From: Hirsutella rhossiliensis
Lineage: Eukaryota > Ascomycota > Sordariomycetes > Hypocreales > Ophiocordycipitaceae
Direction: 5' to 3'
DNA: 64,000 nucleotides
Assembly (NCBI RefSeq): GCF_020360975.1
Contig: NW_025408673.1
Coordinates: 868,001 to 932,000, forward strand
Under the pieces are notes generated by a model that was given only the letters and a program-made list of their open reading frames with translations, was not told the DNA's origin and ran no database searches. A program made the position numbers and the translations under genes. The first letter of the stretch is position 1, and each line of letters opens with the position of its first letter. This document shows, piece after piece, positions 51,301-61,379 of the stretch.

Positions 51301-52127
51301 TTTATTTATATTAAATACTAAGTTATATAGCTATATTAGTTAGTATATAGGTCTTATTAGTTAATTTTATTATATTTATTAGTTTAGTTACTATTTTCTT
51401 TATATTACTAAAGCCTATAATAATTTACTTAAATAGTTATCCTTTTATCCTATTTAATAGCTAAATTATTATAAAGTTTTACTTTCTATTAAATCTATTA
51501 GTCTTAGAAACTTATATCTTCGTTTTAATATAGCTAGCTAGTTTTTTAGTTAAGTAGTAGGTTGCTCTCCTATAGCTATAGAAGTCTTAATATAAGGTTA
51601 TATTCTTTAATATCTATAATATTAAAGTTAACTTATTTATTATAGCCCTAAATATTAATATTAAGGTAATTAATCTCTATATTAATAATTCTATTATTAT
51701 AGTTAAAGGCCTCTCCTTTAATATTTATAAGTTTATATAGATCCTTCTTATATCTTTATATAAGTCGGTAACGATTAATAACTCTAGGTAAAACGTAATT
51801 ACCTATTACGCTATAGTCTAAAGGTATATATATATAATATCCTACGATTTAAATATCTAATACTATTTAGTTACTATAGCTTACTATTACTATATATAAG
51901 GTCCTTAGACCTTATTATATCGTACTAGTCTATAGCCTTTTTATAAATAGTATACCTTATTTTTTATTTAGTCCTTATTTATTTTATTTAGGTATTCTTC
52001 TTTAATTTATTATTAATATTATTTCTTTATATTTTCGTTATATAGTATTATATTAAGGCTTAAGAGACTAATTTCTTATAGCTAATTAAAGATTTCTTAT
52101 TTCTCGACGCTATATTAGTTATATTAT

Positions 52128-52200
52128 TATCACGAAAAAGATATAGCCGCCTATTAGATATAAGCGACAGCGTTAATTAACGCATATAGTATACGCGATA
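52128..52200 (-). repeat. TRIM-like terminal repeat (left)
   Basis: 73 bp; still has CpA at 52131 and near 52182, which are TpA in the right copy. Confidence 0.88.
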
Positions 52201-52304
52201 TACCCCCTTAGGGATATCGGGTTAATTCGTCCCGGGATACCTAGATATCCTAGACCATAGCGGGAATTTTTATATAGGCAGGCCCTATGCTAAAACCGCG
52301 CTTA

Positions 52305-52365
52305 ATTGCGCTAGCGGGACTCGAACCACGGGCCTTCGGGTAATACGCGCCAGGCTAGCTAGAAG
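52305..52365 (-). other. tRNA-like polymerase III box sequences inside the TRIM-like element
   Basis: On the minus strand TAGCTAGCCTGG (A-box-like, about 52360-52349) is followed 34 nt later by GGTTCGAGTCCC (B-box-like; its first 11 bases fit the GGTTCGANNCC consensus; about 52328-52317), with CCCGAAGG between, as at the 3' side of a Met-type anticodon arm. Spacing is about 10 nt short of a normal tRNA and no acceptor stem forms, so this is not a working tRNA gene. Confidence 0.5.
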
Positions 52366-52379
52366 TACGTGCGCAGTTA

Positions 52380-52416
52380 CCGGGAAGTTCCCGGAGGGGT
52401 AACCCCTCCGCCCGGG
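52380..52416. repeat. Two adjacent perfect hairpins and a CCCGGG palindrome
   Basis: CCGGGAA-G-TTCCCGG (52380-52394) overlaps GGAGGGGT-A-ACCCCTCC (52393-52409), followed by CCCGGG (52411-52416). They lie next to the primer-binding site of the TRIM-like element. Being preserved in a RIP-saturated zone, they may be structural (RNA folding or packaging) or simply poor in CpA. Confidence 0.8.
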
Positions 52417-52424
52417 CTTATAAC

Positions 52425-52497
52425 TATTACGAAAAAGATATAGCCGCCTATTAGATATAAGCGACAGCGTTAATTAACGTATATAGTATACGCGATA
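52425..52497 (-). repeat. TRIM-like terminal repeat (right)
   Basis: 73 bp, 71 identical to the left copy. Confidence 0.88.
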
Positions 52498-54859
52498 ATT
52501 ATACTACTTTATAATTAATTATATACTATACTTTATAATTTTATTTATTTTTATACTAAAGGTTAAGTTTTTATTTAGCGTCTTTTTACTTTTTATATAG
52601 TATTTCTATATTAACTTTTTCTTAGTTAAATATAGCTTATAGCTTTTATATATATTACTAATAATATTTTAGTATACTATTATATCGTTTATACTATACT
52701 TATACTTTTTTATATTTATAAACTTTATAGTTTAAGAATATATATTTACTATAATCTTTATTATTATATTTAACTTCTTATATAAGCCTTTAAAAGATTA
52801 ATAGTTTAGATACCTTAAAGTAAGTAGCGCTATACTATTCTTTTATTTTAGTATATTTATAGATTTTATATATCTTTAAAAGATATCTTATTAATAAACC
52901 GTAATTACCGCGGTATTTAAATAGCGTGCTATAATTAAGTTCTAATAATATAACTTAGTCGTTTAGGTAGCGTTAATCGATTTTCTAGTAATTTAGTTCT
53001 ATACTTAGGTAGGGTTTTAAAAGTACTTATCCCTTAAACCTAACTAAGAAGGTATTATATTATACCTTTATCTAAAAGTATATTATATAATCTAGGTAAA
53101 CGTATAATATCTATAAAATATACTTATAGTGCTTATAAGTAAGTAGTATTTATAAATTATCTTTAAATTCTCCTTATAGTTACTATTCTTATTATAGAGC
53201 TATAAAGGTATCGATTATAGCGATAGCTATAATATAATCTCCTTTATATAGTACCGGTTAATACTAAATTAATATAGCTTATTAGTTTTCTATAAGAATT
53301 TAAGGTATTTATTAAGTTTTAATTTTAAGTATTTCTTTAAATTCTTTAAAGTATAGAGCGTATTCTTTAACTATAGTATTTTCCCTTAATAGTAAGGATA
53401 GTAATATAAGTTCGTTCTTATCTTTTATTTCTCTAAGTATTTCTTATTCTTTAAAGCTTATATCGTCGATACTTTATTATTCCTCCTTAGGTTATTATCT
53501 AAGTTTTATAAGTATAAAGGCTATATCTATATCTTCTTTATTATATTATTTATAGACTACCTATTATTATTATTGATTTTTATTTTATATATCTTCTTAG
53601 AATCGTTTACTATTCTTCTTAATTTAGTCTTAAAAGACTCTTTTAAGATAAGGGTATTTTAGTTTTATAAATTTAACTTATTTTTATATTTTAGGATCCC
53701 TTTACTATATTATTATAAGGGTTTTCCTTAGTAGCTTTAAGAACTATTTAGTACCGTTCTTATTACTTAAGTATACTATATATTCGTCGTTATAGTATAT
53801 AGTCTAACTAAGGAGTTTATACTTTAGTTCCTATTTATTAGTAGCGTTTAGGTATTTCTTATATTTTAAGGCTAGTACTTAGTAGGTTTTCTTTTCCTTA
53901 TAAGGTTATCTATATTCTTTAGAGTAATATCTAAGTTTCCTATAGTTAAAATACTTTCCTTTACTTTTTTATATTATATCTAGATCTATCTTACTTAGGT
54001 TAGTTATATAGGTAAGGTAATAAGAGTTTTACGCTTCTTTTTATAGTTAGCGCGTCGGTTAAAGTTATTCTTATAAGAAGGGTTTTAGTTTCCTCTTTCT
54101 TATTTCTTTTCTTAATATTATATATACTATTTATCGTCGATTTATACTACTATAGTAATATAGTCTAAGAGGTTATTAAGTCGATTTTCCTTATAGAGTT
54201 CGTCCTTAACTTCTTTTTTAAGCCTATCGTAGAATCGTAATATAAAAGGTTTATTATCTTAATTAAGTTTTAAGGTAATTTAATAGAACTTTATAGTATA
54301 ATCTAATACTAAGATCCTTTATTAAAGTTCTTAAAGTTTTTATTTAGCTTCTTATTCCTTATTAGTTATTTTAAATACCTTTATAATAGCTTCTTTAAAT
54401 CATTAGAAACTAGTAAAGACTTTATCTATCTTATTATCTCGTCGCCTTAGTTAGTTATCGAGAAAACCCCTTATAATAGGTCTAAACTAAGCGAGTACCG
54501 TTTTAAATAAATAATTTCCTATATAGAGTACCTTTTTAACTAGGTCTAAGAGTTTAGTAAGGTAAAACTAATAGTAAGCCTTAAGTTAAGTAAGAAAGTC
54601 TTAAAGTATACTATAAGTACTATCGAATAGGCCTAGCTATTTTAGTTTAACTACTTCTTTAAAGTCCTTAACTTATCTATTACCTCCTTTATTCCTAAGT
54701 AACTATACCTTATATCGAAGGGTAATAGTCTTATATATTATATCCTAAGGTAATATAATAGCTCTAGAGTTAGTTAATCTAGTTTACTATATAGGTATAT
54801 TAATAGTTACGATATTACTTAGAGTAACGCGGTATTATACTAAATAAGAGCTTTTAATA

Positions 54860-55328
54860 TATAATAACTAGTATTATTCCTAAGGGATAAACCTATTAAG
54901 GGGTTTATATTAGTAGATATAATAGGGTATAGTCTAAGTAGTAATAAGTATATTATATTAGTAATAAGTCGGAGGTTATAGACTATAGACTATAACTAGG
55001 TAATTAAGTAATTAGAATTAAAAATAAGATTATAATAGAGATCGTAATAATTATAATATTAAAAGCTATTAAGCTATCTATTTAAAAGAGTAAAAGTAGG
55101 TAGCTATATATACTTATAGAGACTATCCTTAGATTATAGGTCTAGCTATAATCCTTAATATTAGATTATATAAAGCGTAGTAATTTAGTTAATCCTAGAT
55201 TACTTAGATCTCTACGATCCCCTTAATCTTATATTTATTAAATAGTTATAATAACTATTTATCTATTAGACCGTATTACGTACTTAACGCGGTCGACCGT
55301 TAGCGGCTTAGTAGCTATAGTCGTAATA
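54860..55328 (-). repeat. Gypsy-3 LTR (5' in element orientation)
   Basis: 469 bp; followed by the AAGCT target duplication. Confidence 0.9.
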
Positions 55329-55333
55329 AAGCT

Positions 55334-58300
55334 TTAAGTAGAAAATTTAAAATAATAAGGTAGTAAGTAAAGCGATTATAAATATCTTAGCTACTATAGT
55401 TATCCTTTAATTAGATAGTTAGATAGTACCTTAGTTACTAGTTAGGTTCTAATATACTTCTTATAATAGTTATTAATTTTTATCTTTACTGCCTTTTCCT
55501 TCCTAGCTCCTTTTTACCTCCTCCTTTTTTTATTAGATTAGCGTCTTTAAGGCTCTTATATAGAGATCCCTTTTTACTTTACTAAGTTATAGTAGCTAAA
55601 CCTCGATTATATACCTTAGGCCTTTCTTAAGTATCTATAATTACTCTTTTTTCTCTTCTTAGCTTTAATCCTTCTAAGGTTTATTAAAGAGTTATTATAA
55701 TTATAGTACTATTTAATCTAAGGCTTCTTTACTTAGTAAGAGTAGTAAATTATTTACTTTATTTATTATTTCTTTCTTCCTCCTCTTATTAAGAGTAATC
55801 TTATCTTAGAGTAACTAGTTATCCTTAGTAAAGTACTATTAACCTTCTTTATCTTTTTTAAACTTCTTTAAATACTCTCTTAAGATTATCTTATTAAGTA
55901 TAATTCTATTTAAAGTTTTAATCTTATATACCTTAGACTACTCTAAGCGTAATACTACTTAAAAGGGACCGTTCTACTTTATTTAATACTTAGCTTACCT
56001 CCTTAAATTATTTAATCGTTTTATATTAAATAGTAAGATAAGGTCTTTAGGTTATAAGCTTTCTTTCCTTATTATATACTTATTAGCTTTATCTATTCTC
56101 TTTATTAATTAATTTCGATATCTTATTACTCTTTTCTTAGCTTCTTTTATATCTTTTTCTTTCCTTTTTAAAACTTATACTTATACTTTAAATAATTCTT
56201 CTCTTATCTTTACTTTATCTTAGTCGATTAGTTACTAAGTTAAGTATTCTACCTTAAGAGGTAGTACCGGTTCCTATCTATATAGTAAGTAGAAAGCTAA
56301 TCTTTTATAAGACTCTTTAACTACTATTTAGTCTATAAGGATTACTTAGTTAAGGTATTTAATCTACTTACCTTTTTTCTCTACTATTTTTATAAGTACT
56401 ATTATTAACCTTTAGTACCCTTATTTTACTACTATATTTACTTTTAGATTATATACTAAAGTTTAAATAACTTTAACGCTTATATCCTTTAAGATATACT
56501 TAAAGTCTTTCTTTATTTTAGGCCCTCTATTAATTATAGCGTATAGTATTATACTATACTTATAAATAATAAAGAGTATAAATTTAATTATAGCTCCTAT
56601 AGTAATTTCTTTAACTAAGGTTACTTTTACTTATTTAATAAGGTTATCTTATACTTTTATAAGGTATAAATACTTATAATTAAATAGTATATACTAGCTA
56701 TTAAAGTAAATCTTACTTATAGGGTAGCTAGGCGCGGTCGTAGTTATAACTTCCTAGGGTCTCTTAGTCGTAAAGTATTAGTATTCTTTATAAGAAGTAA
56801 TTATACTATAAATATTATTCTAAAAGCTAGCTTACTAATACCTATTCTTTATAAATATATATATAACTTATCGTCCTTTATATCCTATTTACGCGTAGTA
56901 CTTTACGATAATCCTTTTTTATTCTTTTAGGTTATCTACGACTAGTATAGGTCCCCTTTCTTCCTTCTTAGGGAGTCGCTAAAGCTTTTAATCTTTAACA
57001 TAGAAATTTAGACTCTTTAAATATAGCTTCCTATAGTCTTATTTAAAAGGCCTACTAGCTATTTTAACGCTTAAAGGAAGTCTATAATTATCCTCGATTC
57101 CTTTAAGTAGTCCCCTTATAGCTTAGTCTATTATACTATATTTAAATAAAAGTCTATAAATTCTTTAATATTACTTTTTATTTCCCTATTTAATATATTA
57201 AAAGGTCCTTTAAGCTTTCTTAAGAGTTTATTAGCTATACTATTCTTCTTACCTTTAATATATTATATAGTAAAGTTAAAGAAGAAAATTTAGCTTATTT
57301 AATAAGTTACTATAGCTCTAAGGACGTTTTTAAGGGCACCTTTTAGTTAATTAACTAATACTTATATATTAGTTTCTAAGATAAAATATACGCTATATAG
57401 GTATATTCTTAGTCTCTTAAGCGTACTTAATATAGCCTTATACTCCCTCTTTATTATATTATATTTAGTTTTTACTAGTAACTATATTTTATTTTTAAAC
57501 CTTATAAAGCGCTTCTTTCTATCGACGATTTATATTAAGACTGCCCCCTAGCTAAGTAAACTAGTATTATATATTAGAATAATATTTCCTCTTTTTAGGC
57601 TAACGTTAAGAGATACTAAAAAGACTAGATTAATAATAGCTTTCTTAAGGGCAGCTATTACTTTTACTTATTTATCTCCTTATTCCTAATAGACTTCTTT
57701 CTTTAATAGGTTTATAAAGGGTTTTACTAAAATAGCGAACTATTTAATTTAGATTCGATAGTATCCTATAATACTAAGGAAAGCTTTAATATATATTATA
57801 TTAAGGTATCTTATCTATTCTTTAATTTTAATAACTTTAGCTTTTATAAGGCACCTTTTATTTATTCTATAAATATAACTAATAACTTTAGTTACTTACT
57901 AGTAGAATTTTAATTTAGCCCTTATAATCGTATAACTAAAGAGTTTAACGTTAACTAAGACTTTATTAAGGTTAATAAGGTATTCGAAGATAAATCTCCT
58001 TACTTTTAGCGCTACCTCTTTATTATTATATATTATATTAGGCCCTTTAATACCTATATTATTAAGTAAACTCCTATAGATATTTAGTATAAGGTCTTAT
58101 AAGATTCTTTATATTATCCTTATAAATTAGCTAACTAAGTTTATAGCCCCTTAAGGGAGTATATATATACGTAAGAGGCTAATAAGTATCGTAAATATCG
58201 TTAAGTTATAGCTTTTAATATTAAGAGGAATCTAATTATAGCTTAAAAAAAGTCTAAGAGGGAAAGGATCTTATATATTAAGAAGTAGTCGCTAAACTTA

Positions 58301-59750
58301 TCTATATTTAGTAGTAGGTTTATATCTCTTATTATAACGGTATTTATATATATAGCGGAATTAATTAAGCGTAGTCCTTTATCTTTCTTTACTACTAAGA
58401 AAAAGGGGTTCTTATAAGGCCTATACCCTTTTTTAAGGACTCCTATTTCTAGTTTAATTTTAAGGATATTAATAACTTTCTACTTTATCGCTTTTAAGAT
58501 TAAGATTAAGGCTACTTACTACGCCTTATATTCTATTATCCTATTAACCTATAGGAGGGATATAGCTAGGTCGACTTTACCCTTTTCTATAAAGCCCTAG
58601 GATAACGCTACTTTTCTATTAAATAGAATACTATTAAAGATCCGGATTTTTACCTTTATAAGAAAGCCCTTAAATTATTTATAAATTACTTTAAGTCTCT
58701 TTTATATTAGCCGCTTTCCTTTTTATATACTTAAGGATTTTCCTATTAAGTATTCTTAGTAAGGTTTAGGCTATATCTTATCTTTAATAGTATTTTATTT
58801 AGTTTTCTTTTAGTTAAGGTCCCCTTTTAATATTAAGCCGTTTAATATAGTATCGTTAATAAGGTTAATCTTATTTACTTTTCTTTTAAAGAGAGTATTA
58901 ACTCTTAGATTATATAATCTAATAGGTCGTTTCCTTCTTATCTTAACTTTAACCTTTTAGATCTTTTTAAACTTCTTTCTAGCTTTAATAATATTTTTCT
59001 TAAATTCTCCTATAGCTTCTATAACTATAACTTTAATAATCTCTTTTACTATTTTAGATTTAATAGCTAGAATCGCTTTATCTCCTTTATCTATAATTAA
59101 TTACTATTATACTAGTACTATTAAGGGCTCGTTTATACTAATATAGGCTAGGTTAAGGACTTAGTTAGCGCCCCCTTTATAACTAAGGATCTTACTTTCT
59201 AGTAAGAAAATCTCGGCTATTAAGGTATTTATAAGAGGTTCTCTTTATAATTATTAAGTAGCTCCTAGGTTATTTTCTTTAACTTTTAATACTAAAGCCT
59301 AAAATACTTCTTAGGAGCTAGGTAGCTATTTCCTATATAGTTTCCTCGAGCTTTAGTCTTTTATATATATCTTTATTAACTATTAAGGTCGTAGTTTAAA
59401 AGGATTTTACTATATTAACCTTATTTAAAAGCTCTTATTTAATAGCTCTTACTACTAGCGTAACTACCTAAATAGTACTAATTTAATATTTAACCTATAT
59501 ATCGCCGTTCTTTAAGGAATAATTAAATAATATATACGCGGCTCTAATAAATAGTATATATAAGATAAAAGGGACTAAGACTCTATCTAGCGTAATATAA
59601 AGATAGATTAATATCTAAGCTATACTTAGATAGAGATTAGTCTTTACCTCCTTAACTATATCTATAAGGGACCTAGTATATACCGTTATTAATACTCTTA
59701 TTAATAGGATTTTAGGCCTATATACGTTTATATATCTTTTAGTAATAAGG
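55334..59750 (-). mobile_element. Ty3/gypsy element (gypsy-4), RIP-inactivated, limits unresolved
   Basis: Minus-strand RT box LLNNIGIKGP at 58069-58041 (family pattern DDIGIKGP, both Asp now Asn). The RNase H end FNFTI-x-YIKGKKNSIANKLL lies at about 57300-57220, and an integrase C-terminal segment with VYKIKTLNRIILNK..LREYLKKF at about 55980-55850. This order confirms a minus-strand gypsy pol, different from gypsy-1, -2 and -3. The gag should be at about 58.5-59.7 kb. LTRs not found; the left end appears to be interrupted by gypsy-3. Confidence 0.7.
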
Positions 59751-60035
59751 TTTCCGCGGCGCTGCCTTATTAACGGCTTCTATACTATTAGGCCTATACC
59801 GCTAGCTCTACCCTACCCTTTCCTATTAATCGTGCTAGCCTTACTAGCCCTATTATCTCTATACCTATTAGCCTAGGTAGCTAGAACCTAGCTCTATACT
59901 TATTAGCTAGCTAGCCGTTTAAATAGGGGCGCAACCTATTATATACGCCCTTAGGTAGCCGGCGGCTAGCCCGGACCTATGTAAGCCTTAGGTTACCCGT
60001 CCCCTCGGCCTTAAGTATCCTCCTTTACTAAGGGG

Positions 60036-60044
60036 TATATAAGG
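60036..60044 (+). promoter_or_regulatory. TATA box of the antisense unit in gypsy-5
   Basis: TATATAAGG on the plus strand, followed by a C/T-rich run (60050-60090). It faces the Ala-rich antisense frame and is opposite to pol. Confidence 0.4.
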
Positions 60045-60289
60045 CGGTATCCCTCCCTTCCTCCTTCCCTTCCTTCTCTTCCTTCTTTAACTATAGTAAT
60101 AGTAGTAATAAGTAAGTTCCGCTCTACTTAAGGTATTAGTTTATTCCTAGCTATATAAGCCGCTCTATTAACGTATACTTAATAGTAATAGCTATAGTAG
60201 TAATAATAGCCCTAATAATAGTAATAATAATAATAACGTTAACTAATAAGTTCCCCGCTTTATAGAGCGGGAGGCTATAATCTATAATA

Positions 60290-61234
60290 CTAACTTCCGC
60301 GATAGATATATCTACCTCCCCCTCCCCCGCCTCCTCCTTCTTAGAGCGTGCGGAGTTATTCGTCGACGCCGTACTAGGCACGGCCGACGACGACTCCGCC
60401 GCTACTACTACTCCTACCCGCGCCCCTACTACCGCGCCTACCGCCGCCGCTACTACCTCCGCTACGCTAGCTACCCTTACGTCGCCCTTTAGGGTAACGA
60501 CGCTATCCCCGCCGCTACCTATAACGCCTAGCCCCTCGGCCCCCGCCTCTATCTTAGCTACCCCTATAAGTCTATAGCTAAGCGAGCGTAATAGACGTCT
60601 TCCGCTAACTCCTTAAAGTATAAGCGCTAGGTCTAGGCCGGAGCCGCTCGCGCGGCCCCCTATATATAGTATACGTCGTAGGAGCTCCCTTACGCCGACT
60701 AGGTTAGGCGCCGTAGCGGCGGTAGTTATTACTAGTATACGCGTGCCGGCCGCGCTTATAAGGCGGCGCCTCCTATCTTACTCGCTATAGCGTTAGCTTA
60801 GAAGGCCGGCGCGTATAGGCAGGCCTAGGGGGCTACTAAGAAGCGCCTTACCGCCGCTATAGCCGCCTACTATAACCTCTATACCCTAGAGCGCTAAAGG
60901 CTTATCCTTAAGTAGGTTCTTCCCCCTCCGCTCTCTTACCTCCGCTACTAACTCTCCTAGTACTAAGGATACCGCCTCCGTCGCCTTATCGGCGATCCCT
61001 ATAGCCGTGCCCGCCGCCGCCGCTACTACTACTACCCCTACCGCCGCCGCCGGAGCTAGCCGCTGCCCCTCTGCCCCCGGAGCCGCCGCCGCCGCTAACT
61101 AGCTTATAGGCCTAGAGGGCCGACTTAGCGCGCTAGAGAGCGCCGCCGCCGCCGCTAAGGAGGAGGAGGAGGAGGAGGCCGATAAGGATAACGATAATAA
61201 TAATAGTAAGGGTAAGGGTAATAACGAGGAATAA
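60290..61234 (+). pseudogene. Ala/Thr/Pro-rich antisense ORF at the 3' end of gypsy-5
   Basis: The plus-strand frame starting SPSPASSFLERAELFVDAVLG runs through long Ala/Thr/Pro stretches and ends LIGLEGRLSALESAAAAAKE followed by Glu- and Asn-rich residues with a TAA stop at 61232-61234. The N- and C-terminal parts are in the same frame. The middle (about 60660-60990) reads better in the next frame (KKRLTAAIAAYYNLYTLE), so an indel or intron is likely. The segment lies between the chromodomain of pol (minus strand) and the presumed LTR. No known domain; a coiled coil near the end is plausible. Confidence 0.5.
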
Positions 61235-61379
61235 GCTTAGGAAGTCTAAGGGCTCTACCTTAAAATAAACGCTATTTTTATCTCCGCTTATACTATTACG
61301 CTTATATTACTATAACTACCTACTCTACTTTACTTATTTTATAGTCTTAATCTAAGCCACTATTAATAGTTTATTAGTC

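Larger units (their letters stand above)
52128..52497 (-). mobile_element. TRIM-like miniature LTR element nested in gypsy-3
   Basis: Two 73-bp direct repeats (52128-52200, 52425-52497; two C/T differences, both at CpA) enclose 224 bp of noncoding, locally GC-rich DNA. The ends are TATC...GATA, and a perfect 5-bp target duplication ATTAT flanks it (52123-52127, 52498-52502). Inside the left repeat lies TAAGGGGGTA (minus strand, 52210-52201), and inside the right one GTTATAAGCCCGGG (52424 downward), matching the polypurine tract and primer site of the copia element at 14539-21572. There is no coding capacity. Two perfect hairpins and tRNA-like A/B boxes are annotated separately. Length and structure fit terminal-repeat retrotransposons in miniature, mobilised in trans. 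Confidence 0.85.
48350..54500 (-). pseudogene. Gypsy-3 gag-pol with chromodomain, RIP-decayed
   Basis: RT box with one Asp changed to Asn (50596-50573). The C-terminal integrase part contains LRPFKVKK-like sequence near 48660-48610 and a chromodomain-like block near 48475-48350. Interrupted at 52128-52497 by the TRIM-like element. Stop codons throughout. Confidence 0.7.
47068..55328 (-). mobile_element. Ty3/gypsy chromovirus (gypsy-3), RIP-inactivated
   Basis: Two LTRs of exactly 469 bp (47068-47536 and 54860-55328), each bounded by TA...TA, with a 5-bp target duplication GAGCT/AAGCT (47063-47067 and 55329-55333; one RIP-type difference). In element orientation the polypurine tract AAAAGGAGGGGAGATATCG lies just inside the left LTR. 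RT box YLDNILIF at 50596-50573, chromodomain about 48475-48350. A 370-bp TRIM-like element has inserted at 52128-52497. Limits are well supported; coding parts are dead. Confidence 0.92.

Noticed and set aside
52305..52365. A functional tRNA gene on the minus strand
   Set aside because: Anticodon arm is shortened and acceptor strands do not pair; kept only as a tRNA-like promoter relic.
60151..60381. 76-codon minus-strand ORF
   Set aside because: It starts at GTG and ends in Ile/Thr low complexity inside a RIP zone; opposite-strand reading is more protein-like.
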